Below, piece by piece: positions 49,957 through 60,517 of a stretch of DNA of 64,000 nt. Position numbers and translations under genes: made by a program. Position 1 is the first letter of the stretch, and the number at the start of each line of letters is the position of its first letter. The notes beneath the pieces are model-generated. The model was given only the letters and a program-made list of their open reading frames with translations. It ran no database searches and was not told where the DNA came from. This DNA comes from Annulohypoxylon bovei var. microspora (lineage: Eukaryota; Ascomycota; Sordariomycetes; Xylariales; Hypoxylaceae): positions 62,001-126,000 of the forward strand of contig MU405310.1 in the NCBI GenBank assembly GCA_022836615.1. Direction: 5' to 3'.

Positions 49957-51561
49957 TTATACCACCTTGCCAAAGAACCCCATATCCCTATCCAACTGCT
50001 CCTCGACCCACAAGGGCCAGTCGTTATACCTCCTGTGCTTGGCGTCGACCTGGCGGTTCAGGTGCTTCAGCCAGCGCGAGGTGGACAGGTCGACGCCGGC
50101 GCCGGCGCCGGCGCGCGGCTCCTGGGCGCGCATCAGGTTCTCGGCCTGGGTGATGGGGGCCATGATCTGCTTCAGGGCGATCCAGTGGGCGGCCAGCAGC
50201 GCGAAGACCTGGGAGTCGGGGTCGATCAGCAGGCGGAAGCGGTCGTGGGGCAGCTGGATCCACCAGGCGTAGTGGGCGCACAGCACCTCGTAGGCGGCGT
50301 ACGAGGACGCCGGCAGCGCCTCGGCCATCCCCGCCAGGAAGCGCTGGTACTCGAGCTCGACGTCGCGCGTGCACAGCGGCGCCAGCGCGCGCAGCGACCG
50401 CGAGGCCGCGTGCGCGTAGTCCGCACGGATCGGCGGCACCGCCTCGATGAACGGCTTCAGCAGCTTCTGCGGGTCCGACTGGTGCAGGTTCGTGAACAGC
50501 GGGCGCGCCCCCTTCGTCCACATCTGCATCGATACCAGCACGATCCCCCGCACGAAGGTCATGAACTCTGTCATCCCGTCGTCGAGGATTACTGATTGGA
50601 AGGTTAGGGCGAAACAGGTTGCTACTGCAGGGGGGTTAGCTGGGCTGGGTTTGTGGTAGAGGTGAGTTGCTCGTGGGGGGCCTAGGTAGGTAGATTACAT
50701 ACCGAGAGCATTTCCTTCTTCAAAGGTGTTCGACTTGGGTGCCTCGTTCAGGGTCTTTTTGATGGCCCTGATCGCCTTGAGCCGGTGCATCATGGCGAAC
50801 GTGATTAGGCTAGGATCCTGCTGCATGAGGTCGGACGCCGCGAGGCCTAATATCGCGTGCATAAGATACTCATACTATCATCGTCATATCATCAGTCTTG
50901 TTTCGCTCCGTAGTTGACATAGCTGCAATACGTACAGTCTGTGACAGACATGGGATCTCGTGGGTCCAGATGGACTCGTTTCCTAAGGGATGGTTGGGGA
51001 AACAGGTAAACAGGAAGTGCTGGAAGAACCTCATGTCCTGCAAACTGAAGAGAGGGATTTGATGTTGCGGCTATTCTCATGTTAGTTAGAGGTGATCCGA
51101 AATAGCGGTCGGTGGCGATGCGAAACTCATACTTGATGTACGACTTGGGGAGCTGTTGGGTATTCACACTTCAGCCCCGTCTTCACGCAATGCCCGCACG
51201 CTGGCTGGGTTTCTTGACACTATTCCCTTCGACGTTAGCATCAGAACGGCAATTCTTATTAGTCTCCAGTTCCGAGTACCTTGATGCGGCGCCTTTTGCA
51301 ATTGAAGCAGCCGCGCCGACTCTTAGTATGGCCCCGCCGTTCCAACCTATGCTTCTTAAGCGCGTTGTGCGCGGCAAGCGCCGCCGTTGGAGACGGCGCG
51401 CTCGCTGTACCAAGATCGTCGCTTAACGCGGAGGCAGAGCCGGGAACCTCGTTGATAGGGTACCCAGCATCGTCATCGGGGAGGAAGTTCGAATATGCAA
51501 AGTCCTCTCCACTATCCATTAGCGGGAGGATCATAGGCTGATGTGAGTTGGACGGCTCCAT
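49957..51561 (-). CDS. Zn2Cys6 transcription factor, sterol-uptake-regulator type
   Basis: Five exons (51561-51280, 51219-51133, 51070-50936, 50874-50703, 50624-49957) give 447 aa. The binuclear zinc cluster uses Cys85, Cys88, Cys95, Cys102, Cys105 and Cys112 (C-x2-C-x6-C-x6-C-x2-C-x6-C). It is split by the first intron exactly before Cys95. Downstream are the segments FSLQDMRFFQHFLFT, YLMHAILGLAASDL and DDGMTEFMTFVRGIVLV, the usual layout of the fungal family that includes Upc2-like sterol regulators. A DNA-binding nuclear regulator is secure; the sterol role is only a family inference. The final exon is unusually GC-rich. ATG at 51561 is used; a possible upstream leader intron ends just before it (CACCAGGGCAG). 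Confidence 0.88.
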
Positions 51562-53719
51562 CTCCAACTTCTGCCCTGGTGTTCTAGATTGTTGGCTGTT
51601 GACTGAACATCCATCGATGATGAGGTCGGAGGTCGCAGAAGATTAATTAGTACAAATGAGACAACGGCATTCCCCTTGGAAAGCACTGACCCCCGCGGGC
51701 GCGAGGTGAGACTAGAATGCCCGGGTAAGCTTCTAGAAAACGATCTTACGGCGGCGCGCCAAGGCAGGTCGAAATGTCGATCTGCCAAAGCGGACGAGGT
51801 TTAAGCCTCAGCTCGTGCTGCTCGTGCGAACAGGCCAATCACGTGCGGCCGGGATCGTGGCGATGCCCCTGTCGAAGACTCGACAAAAACCAGCGGCGGC
51901 GGCCTGTGATTGGCCGCGTCTCACGCCGACCGTAAGCCCGGCTGAAGCTCCCTCGCTCCTAGATTATATAAGCCTGGCATATATCCCCCCCCGGGGTCCC
52001 CTCGACTCTGGGTTCTTTTGTCCCCGGTTGCCGCATCGGGCGGTTCCAGCTAGGTGCGCGTCGCATCAATACCGCAACGAGTTGAAACCGGCGAGGCTCT
52101 AGCTCTCATGCTCATGTATGTGCCTTTTTTAGCGTCTACGGCTTTCGGGGGGTCGGAAATGGCGGATGCTCAGCTGGGCGAGCTGAGTTAGAGGCTTGCT
52201 TGGGTTGCTCATGACATGATGTGCTTCAATTATCGAAGCGTGCGGTCTTGTAACACGTACTAAGCTTACACTATGTAGGTGAGAAGATGCTATCTTTACA
52301 GCTGCATACTTGCTTCCGAGACAATTCAAAATAATTGAGGAGGCAAAAAGATGAATGGGAGGGATCGGAATGTTTTCACGGCGATAGCTAATTAATTCTA
52401 ACAACTCTCCGCTCTAACTAAGTTAGAGCTTCTCTCATGGCTTCTATTTCTCGTATCTCACATAACCATTCGATATTAACAATCAACATTCACCGCCACA
52501 ACAGCAAGCTCATATTGTAGTTGCATACCATATCGCTAGATCGCTGTTATATTTCTTTTAATTAAATTCCTTCGTTGCTCTCCTTACCGCTAGTTCCCTC
52601 GTAGCCCGTGGGGGTACGATAGGCATATATTATACCGGATCTCTCGTAGAAAGTTACTGGGCGCGTATTACATAGGGAGTTTTTACCATTGGACACCATT
52701 ACTTCTATGTCCTCGCAGTTTTCTCCTTTATTTAACATTTTATTTCATTATAGAGTCGCTTATAAAGCAGACGTTTCATCTCTTAGTTACCCATAAACTA
52801 TCTACCTATGATAGTAACTTCAATGACACCTAATAGAGTAACTGTTTCGCAAGCTATATAGGGCTCACAGTCTGGATGAATCTAACATTGTAGTTAATAA
52901 AAACAGTCTAATTTATCCTTCAAATTCCTTTGTGGCAGTAGTGCCAAGGTAGTTACCCGTCTTCTCAGGGTGACGATGCCATGATAATATACCAAGGATA
53001 CAAATGTAGAAAAGAAGTCTTTAGATAGAGATTACATGCACCTATATCTAGTAGCCTCGATGTTGCTTTCGACTGGCATTTGTATTTAATTAAATAGGGC
53101 TAGTTACAAAGGTATCCAGTCTACCGTAAAAGGAGAAGCGATAAGGAGAGGTTCAAAAGCAGCTAATATAGGCAATTAGGAGGTTATGCATATTTAACTT
53201 TTACTTGAATATATAGGGGCTTAAGATCGGTATTCGATGATAAACCTGAAGATGAATAGGTGTTTGTTTCAAGTCACTTTCACTTTTCACCCCTTGACAT
53301 TGTATGTTACTCTTGTCATTCGCTACCTATCCAAATATGTACTCGGAATTAGTTACTGTGTTTGTCAAAGACAGGAATGAATAGAGAGGACTTATTGTCT
53401 CGTTAGAAAACCGAGTCCAACCCGAGGAGACACGACGGAATGGGAGAGTCTAACTAGGTTATAATCTCCTATCCTAATTAAGTGAGAATTAGATATTAAA
53501 TATTATCTAGGATAGCAAGCAAGTTTCTGCACTGTTTCGTCGTAGCTCGTTTCGTCGTCTGATATACAGCTAGAATTTCCAACACCAGGCCGTTTTCTTC
53601 CGATAATAGCGTTCTGATCCTACCCAGAAAATATCCGTCTTTATTTACCTAATAATACCCTTAAAGATCCAGCGTAGTCCAACACAGTTTCTTCTCCAGG
53701 CGCAAAGCATGATCTTGAG
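51562..53719. other. intergenic region upstream of the Zn2Cys6 gene and downstream of the APH-like gene
   Basis: The first 500 bp should be the promoter of the Zn2Cys6 gene and contain CCAAT, CACGTG and TATA-like motifs. The rest, about 52130-53719, is AT-rich with no gene. Confidence 0.5.
51834..51975 (-). promoter_or_regulatory. candidate promoter elements of the Zn2Cys6 gene
   Basis: A CCAAT box directly abuts a CACGTG E-box (CCAATCACGTG at about 51835-51845). An inverted CCAAT (ATTGG) lies near 51910, and a TATATAA-type box near 51965 reads in both directions. All lie 270-410 bp upstream of the start codon. This is motif recognition only; no transcription start can be seen. Confidence 0.35.
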
Positions 53720-54904
53720 TTATGGTGTACGAACCGCTATCCATTCTTCTAGCATCCTTCCGGCTTCCACGTAGTCCTCATAAGAACGCACGCCCTCAAC
53801 GGCAAAGCGGACAAGCCGTCTTGCAAGTCGGTAGGCGGGGCAATAAGCAAACCGGAGATAGTCTGGGCCAGCAGCTTCCTCGAAGAGTTGCTTTATCTGA
53901 CATCCTTCCGGTGTTGGCGGCGTTTCATTCGCATGGCGCCTGTCCTCGTTGTTCTTCCAGGCCCATAGCCACATAGGTGGCTGACAGCACATGAACTGAG
54001 GAACAAAAACAGCACTGTCCCAACCGAGAACAGCGGAAATGATGGGCAGTCTCGTATCGGACGTTGGGTTGACCAATATGTTGTGTGGTTCTAGATCGAG
54101 ATGTGCTAAGGAAATGTGACAATTTGCGAACCATCCTCCTGCGGCTAGTTCTAAGGCCATGTAGCAGAAGTTATCCCCGAGACGTGCTAAGGGGTGGCTT
54201 CTACATAATAGTCTATCTAATCTACCCCATCGGCTAAGGAATATCTTGATCAGCAACCTGTGGACGTCTCGAGGTGTTGGCGAATCACTATAATCCTTGA
54301 TGGGATGTTTATCGAGACCTCCTAACTTTTGGATCTGGAGTGATACCGTATCACCGCGGGGCAGCGTTAAGAAACCGAGGGCATCGCTACGTGTAGCTAG
54401 CAATTCATGATAGATACGACCGAGCTCCCGTGCGACCCTACACCGTTCCTCGTGGGTAAGGCTCGGGTATGATGATAGTAAGGTAGTTCCGGGAATATAA
54501 TTCTGGACCATGTACTTAGAACCGAGAAGATTATCGTCTGTATTGTCGAAAGTCAGGACTACTGGGACGGGAATGTTACCAAGTAGGCGTAGAAACCGCA
54601 GAGTAGCAAGTTGGTGATTTAACTGCGCAGCGTCAAACCTGGGGATGCGTATGATGTATCGCCCGCGAAAGTCGGGCTTCCCGTCCGGTTGCCACGATAC
54701 ACTGATAACCCGATTCTTTTCACATCCTGACAAATGCTCCACGACGACCTCATCGGCCGTGGCATAGGGACAAATCTTGAGAAGAAAAAAGTTGATGACG
54801 TGGAAGCGAAATGTGTTAAACGGGATTTTTTCCATTAAAATGGTATACGAAGTGTCCGACTCTACATCGGAATCGGAGCCCGACCGCGATTTAGGGGATT
54901 TCAT
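53720..54904 (-). CDS. APH-like phosphotransferase family protein
   Basis: A single exon of 394 aa with the aminoglycoside-phosphotransferase/choline-kinase-like fold common in fungal genomes. Visible landmarks are an N-lobe segment RYIIRIPR (residues 83-90), a YMVQNYIPGTTL hinge at about 131-142, the catalytic loop HLDLEPHN (His268, Asp270, Asn275) and the metal-binding aspartate Asp296 in LGWDSA, which corresponds to the usual DWE/DxD segment. Kinase activity is therefore plausible, but the substrate is unknown. Fungal members are not antibiotic-resistance genes as a rule. The long 5' flank has no neighbour that suggests a pathway. Confidence 0.87.
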   Translation of the reverse strand: MKSPKSRSGSDSDVESDTSYTILMEKIPFNTFRFHVINFFLLKICPYATADEVVVEHLSGCEKNRVISVSWQPDGKPDFRGRYIIRIPRFDAAQLNHQLATLRFLRLLGNIPVPVVLTFDNTDDNLLGSKYMVQNYIPGTTLLSSYPSLTHEERCRVARELGRIYHELLATRSDALGFLTLPRGDTVSLQIQKLGGLDKHPIKDYSDSPTPRDVHRLLIKIFLSRWGRLDRLLCRSHPLARLGDNFCYMALELAAGGWFANCHISLAHLDLEPHNILVNPTSDTRLPIISAVLGWDSAVFVPQFMCCQPPMWLWAWKNNEDRRHANETPPTPEGCQIKQLFEEAAGPDYLRFAYCPAYRLARRLVRFAVEGVRSYEDYVEAGRMLEEWIAVRTP

Positions 54905-57900
54905 TGTATCGACGGGAGTTGGGTGCGGTTAGCGGCACCGAGAAGACCGGCGTTGTGGGGCCGAGTCTTGATGAGCGTATGAAGAAGGAACGGATGCCCC
55001 CGAAGAGTATGCTGAAGTAGGTAAAGCTTAATTTATTAGGCAAAAGGAAAAAGCACATGGATATTATAGCTATTAAAATCGCGTTATATATTAAAAGATA
55101 TTTACCTGCTATTAAAATTTGCTGGCATTCGTAAGGACTAAGAGTTTTGGAAAGTTGCGTTACTACTTAGCTAAGTATGTAGGTAGGTACCTACCTAAGG
55201 CATGTTTCCTACCTACGAGGCGTTTTATCAACGACTGATGACGCATGACAAATCGCCAGCATGGCCTTGCAAACATATTCGTTGTCTACATCTAGAACTC
55301 TGATAACATTTAGGATTAAATGTTTAGATTCTTATACTTCAAAGTCATATATTTAAAGTATCAAGCTTCAATAGCGAGAGAATGGAAAGAGAATCCACGT
55401 GGGTGAGATAGAAAAAAGAATGATTGATAATGAATTGTGTTTCCCAATCCCGTCACGATGCATTTATTGGTTGGTTGGACGAAGCTCGGAAGCTCTAAAG
55501 AGCCAAGATTTTAACAATGCGGTCAAACGCTTCCGCAGATCCGTCGAGGCAAGACAGCTTTATATTATCTATTCGGGCAGACCAAGACAAGAATCGTTGG
55601 CAAACGGTGTACATGCGAATTCCCGACGGGCCGAAGCAGGAGAACTGGAATTCCCATGCAGTCTGCGGCATACGGCACAGTCTTCACTTTAAATTCCGTA
55701 TCACCTTTAAACGGTACGTTAGATATAAAGAGAGAATCGACATAATGACAAGCTCTTATTGCGTGACGCGTTCAAACGGTTCTCCATATGGATTGGTCTT
55801 AGATAACCGGGGGTCACCTAGGTAAACGAAAACTATTTCCGTAAACCACTTGCGTGAGGTCGAAATTGCGAGGTTAGTCTAACCAATCTTGATTACGATC
55901 CGGGAGCGCTGGTAGGGAGCTGAATCCAGCCTCATGTCTCTCCGCGAATCAATCAATGCAGCAAATTAGCTTCCTCTTCCAAAGATGGACGTATTTCGAG
56001 GCCGGGGAAAAGCTGATGATTTTGCACAAGCACATTCTTAAAAAGGAAATTATTGTTAGTCAGGAATCAACCAGCAAGTGCCCAAGTGTTGATTCACTCA
56101 ATTCGTAAGGGGTAGGTAATCGATCCTTTAGGATCGCCCGATTAGCGTCCAAAGAAAGAAAAGTTAAGCTTTGATATGCTGTTAAGTACAATCCGACAGG
56201 GGCACGGGACACTGGAACCCTGGAACCTTGGAGAATAAGTCGACATGGGAGCCACGAGTATGCCAATATTGTTCTAACCTCGATGCCCGTCCGGTGTGTA
56301 TCGCAGCGCATGTGGTGTCGCAACTTCATGAGTAGCGAAATTATCTCGAAAGTAATTTCGTTTCACTGTTTCACTGGAAGACGAGCGTGTCCCACAAACC
56401 ACGTCATTTGTAGGGCAAGGCTTTTTATTCTTTCTTTTCAATTTTCGCAAGGGGCATGTGTAGATCCCCGGTCTGCCGGTAACACTACTTGTGTCCACGT
56501 AAGACGCTAGGCTAGAAAAGAAGCAAAGGCGTAAGCATAATGGGGGGGAAGAGCGCAACCCGTCTGGTCTGGATGGCTGTCACCTCAACCCCCCCAACCC
56601 CTAAAGGCCCACACGTGGATCGAATGGAATAGAGGCCGAGTGGAAGCGCTGTCTGTAGTTGAGACCGCCACTGCATTTGTCGAAAAAGAGCGCGCGGCAG
56701 ATTAATGAGATATGGATTCGTTTGCTTTTACTTTCTTGACATTACAAAGGCGAAGGGTCCTTTGTGAATGAACCAAGACTTTACCAAGGCTCGGCGTTAG
56801 CGACGAACACTGGGATAGGGATATGTTCCTATTAAAGTAAAGGCTCGAAATGCAGCATAATGTTCGATTCGTATTTGCAACTTTCCCCTCTCAGATTCTA
56901 GAAAAGTTGGAAGAGAGAACCCCAGTGTTTTCTACCCAGCCCGAACCGTTGTATAATTGTGTATCGTACGCATGAAATGTAGTTCAAAAGTACATCAAAT
57001 ATACAGATATGCAAATCTGTAACAACCCCTGAATCCTTCCACCCATCAGCTCATCGCTCTTCGTGTTAAGCGGTCTAATGTGTGCCTTGTTCCTGCAGCT
57101 CTAAAGCGGTACCTGCATGTGCTACGTAAGAAGAAGCCCAGTCTGACCTGGCGCAGGACCACAGAAAGAGGCCGATGGTTGGGTGGCTTTATCATATGAT
57201 TGGTTATCAGTAGGCTACTGTTTGGCGGCGTTCTTGTAAACATGGCACAGATTGTGAAAATTGCTCAAAGAATATTCGAATGGCGGAATTCAATATAGTC
57301 AAAACCTATCAATGAAGTCATACATTTAAAAGGGATACATGTCAATAAAATAATTAATAAAATAAAATAATTCTGAAATTTTGTAGACTTTGTACAGCAT
57401 TTAACCTTGAAAGTATTCAAGCTTCTGAAGATAACTGAATGATCAACATTGAATCTTGTCGCCGTTTAAATGTACAAAGGTACGAAATAACGGCAAGGGT
57501 ATATATTTTTGTAGCAGAAATAATAGCCATTATCCGAAAATGGCCAATAGGAATCAATGCCCCAGGCCAGGTTTTTATCCGAACAGTTGGACTGGAGAGC
57601 GGGTAGATACTTAGACACTTCAGATGATACGGTAGCAATAACGAATCGATTTTGCGCTAATCGACTTGATTTTAGTGTGGGCAATTGCAAGATCTTCCGT
57701 GCGCTGGGAAGTGCTGGGAAGTTGCTGGGAAGTGCTCGTAATCCAGGTACGGATATATCAGTCTTGGCATTGAACCCGACCCTAAAAAGCGCCTGTCGCA
57801 GCTGTCGTAGCTAAAAAGGCCACTAGGAGAAGCTGTTAGCGGTTGGCTAGGAAAGTCTAGCCATTGACAGGGCAGAAGGGGCTCCTTGTCTTCCTTGTTC

Positions 57901-58701
57901 TCAAACCCCTGGGACCCACTCCACCTACTTGCCCCACACACATCCCGATTTGCTGGACTTGTGCAAGTTCATCCGGTCTTCATGTGAGTCCCCTCAACCT
58001 CTTCCTCTTACAACTTCTTCAGTAAGCGACATAAAACGCTGGCGTGAATAAATTCTTCCCACCTTTTTTCTTTCGTTCACTCCTTTCAATCCACAGTACC
58101 GTTTTCCTCTCCTTTTCTAAACGAGAATTACTACTCGAATTCTCACCCCCACACATTCATTTCTTGTTGTACATTTCCACATAAGGTCGCCAGCTTCGAC
58201 CCATTCATTAACCTCACCTTGTTTCTTTGTGGTTGACCTCGATTTAAGACGACGTCCTTAGTCAGTCAACTTGTCTGTGTTGTCCTTCCGTCAACCGTCA
58301 AACGTCACACGCACACGACCTAACCACAACCAACACGCATTGTCCAAGGGTGCAATATCAATCCTCATCAAACTCGCATCATTCCTTCTGCGTCTTTGAT
58401 AGACTGCACGACCTGGTTCCCGTCCGTCTCATCACCAGTATCACAACTGCGCAGAGCGTACAACACCCGTCGACAATTTCATTCGTTTTTCTGACACGAT
58501 ATTTCGATTCGTCGTCTTACTCTCCTTTGACTGGACTGCTGGCACCTTGACACTCCTTCACTGGAAATTGTAACATCAACAACTCATAAACTACCAGGGA
58601 AGATACAAACAACTGTACTAAATTCATCTTACCAAGAACATAGAACATTTAGAAGCAACTTCTAAAACCTGATTATCCAACACCCCAAGGAATCATTCAA
58701 G
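54905..58701. other. intergenic region, 3.8 kb
   Basis: No gene is supported. Overlapping frames at 55399-55825 on the + strand share one segment in two frames and could be a decayed gene remnant, but no family is recognisable. A GTAGGTAGGTACCTACCTAAGG tract is at 55179-55200. A GTGCTGGGAAGT unit is repeated near 57708-57735. From about 57950 the sequence becomes C/T-rich and is the likely promoter and long leader of the GH128 gene. Confidence 0.5.
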
Positions 58702-59937
58702 ATGTATTCCAAGACCACCATTCTTGCGCTCTGCGCCGCCGCCTCAGTGAAGGAAGTCGCCGCTGGCCCCTTCCACCGCCACGTTCACCCTAAGAGAGCG
58801 ATCGTCTGGGCCGAGACTGACACCGTTATTGTCACTGACTATGTGACGATGACTGTTACTGCAGGTGAAGAACCAACTGCTGCCGCGGTGCCGACTTCCG
58901 CAGTTGAGGTTCAGGCTGAGTCCGTGGCTTCTACTTCTTCTCTCGTCAGCTCGAGCTCATCGTCGTCAACCTCGAGCATTGCCGCAGCTGAGCCAACGCT
59001 TCCCATCTCGATCCCCACCACTATCCTCACCTTAGTCAAGTCTTCCTCCTCTTCATCAGCTATCGTGACTCCTACCACCAGCTCTACTGCTGTAGTCTCG
59101 CCCGTTGTGCAAGCTGCTACATCTGCTACAGTCGAGACTGCAGCCGCAGTTGTTGCTAGCACCACATCATCTTCTGCGGCAGCTGAGTCCTCAGTTACCA
59201 CCTCCACGTCATCTAGCTCTTCCACCGGCAAGCGAGGTGCTGCCTACAACGATGCCAGCCTTGTGAGCACTGTCCTGGGCTTGGGTGGTAAGCTCTCATG
59301 GGCATACAACTGGACCCCCGACCCGAACGGCTTAGAGACCAGCGTTATGTACTACCCTATGCTTTGGTCCACTGCATCTGATCACTCCACTGGCTGGGAC
59401 ACCAAGGCCGAAGCTGCTATTGCCCGGGGATCTGACGCCTTCCTTAGCTTCAACGAGCCTGACATTAGCAGCCAAGCCAACATGTCGCCTGCTGATGCCG
59501 CTGCCGGACACATCCAGTACTTCGCCAAATACGCTGGTAAGGTTAGAATCAGCGCACCTGCTATTTCTAGCAGCGAGAACGCCGACCAGGGTATCGATTG
59601 GCTCACGCAATTCTTCACTGCCTGCGACGGCAAATGCCAGGTTGACTTCTGCGCCGCTCATTGGTATGGTCCCGGTGGTGACGATGGCGCTACCCTGTTC
59701 TTGGACCACCTTACCAAGGTGCACGAGGCCTGCGAGAACAAGAACGTCTGGGTCACCGAGTTCGCGGCACAGAGCGGCGACGTTAACACCTTCATGAAGA
59801 CCGTCACCGAGAAGTTGGACAGCGATGACTACAGCTTCGTTGAGAAGTACTCGTACTTCTGGCTCAGCGAAGGCAGCCTCATGAACTCGACCACGACATT
59901 GAGCGACTTCGGTGAGATTTTTGCCGGCACCGCATAA
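58702..59937 (+). CDS. secreted glycoside hydrolase family 128 protein (Asl1-like cell-wall glucanase)
   Basis: A single exon of 411 aa. The signal peptide covers residues 1-21 (cleavage after EVAA), and a dibasic KR at 31-32 may be a Kex2 site. A Ser/Thr/Ala-rich, presumably O-mannosylated region runs to about residue 175 and ends in another KR. The catalytic domain, about 177-411, has the GH128 signatures LSWAYNWTP, FLSFNEPD with Glu252 and VWVTEFAAQ with Glu353, the expected acid/base and nucleophile. Related proteins include fission yeast Asl1 and mushroom beta-1,3-glucanases. The protein should act in the cell wall on beta-1,3-glucan. Its mucin-like spacer suggests it sits in the wall and is not fully soluble. 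Confidence 0.94.
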   Translation: MYSKTTILALCAAASVKEVAAGPFHRHVHPKRAIVWAETDTVIVTDYVTMTVTAGEEPTAAAVPTSAVEVQAESVASTSSLVSSSSSSSTSSIAAAEPTLPISIPTTILTLVKSSSSSSAIVTPTTSSTAVVSPVVQAATSATVETAAAVVASTTSSSAAAESSVTTSTSSSSSTGKRGAAYNDASLVSTVLGLGGKLSWAYNWTPDPNGLETSVMYYPMLWSTASDHSTGWDTKAEAAIARGSDAFLSFNEPDISSQANMSPADAAAGHIQYFAKYAGKVRISAPAISSSENADQGIDWLTQFFTACDGKCQVDFCAAHWYGPGGDDGATLFLDHLTKVHEACENKNVWVTEFAAQSGDVNTFMKTVTEKLDSDDYSFVEKYSYFWLSEGSLMNSTTTLSDFGEIFAGTA

Positions 59938-60517
59938 ATCAATTACTCGTTTTGAGTAATACTGTTTCTATTCTACCACAACTTCTTGTTCCATGATTTT
60001 TAGGGGGGGAGGCGGCTTTTGCATCGCGATGGATTACCAAAAATCGGAACTTTATTTCTTTGTACATACTTGGGCTCATATCGAGTCACCGGTAGATATC
60101 TGGTTGTATGGGTCACCCCAGCCAGGATCTAGTCTGGTTTTACACGGAGGAAAGGCATCTCAGGAATCAGGGTAGGATTCATGAAGATACGGACACAATG
60201 AAATCAACGAAAATCGAGGCTTTCAGCTAAACCAATTGTCTTTTGATGCTATGTGACTTTTTTTGGTCTCCTGATGCAACGTGGGCTGATTACGATGTAG
60301 TATTCAATAGGAACGGTAAGTGGTGGTACAACATCATGGACTGGAGATATGAATATCATTGAGCCGCTCTTTTGACTCGGCTTAAGCGGCATACTCACCA
60401 TTAGACATTACCACAAGCAGGTACGTGTTAATTATTGCCTCCTTTTCCCCCTTTCCCCGGTTTTAACCCAACATTATATACTCAACTACCACCAAATATC
60501 ACCATCCCCTTATCCTA
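59938..60517. other. intergenic region between convergent genes
   Basis: It contains the 3' untranslated regions of the GH128 gene and of the minus-strand membrane protein gene. No gene is seen. Confidence 0.5.

Noticed and set aside
50035..50595. 186-codon + strand frame and a 165-codon minus frame
   Set aside because: They overlap the last exon of the Zn2Cys6 gene, which has conserved segments and splice continuity. High GC removes stop codons from the other frames.
51815..52102. 95-codon + strand frame downstream of a TATA-like box
   Set aside because: It lies in the probable promoter of the Zn2Cys6 gene, carries no recognisable motif, and the TATATAA box is nearly symmetrical and may serve the minus strand.
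55399..55825. Two overlapping + strand frames of about 100 codons, possibly a broken gene
   Set aside because: The second frame has a more protein-like composition, but I could not extend it by plausible introns or recognise a family, so it is not annotated.
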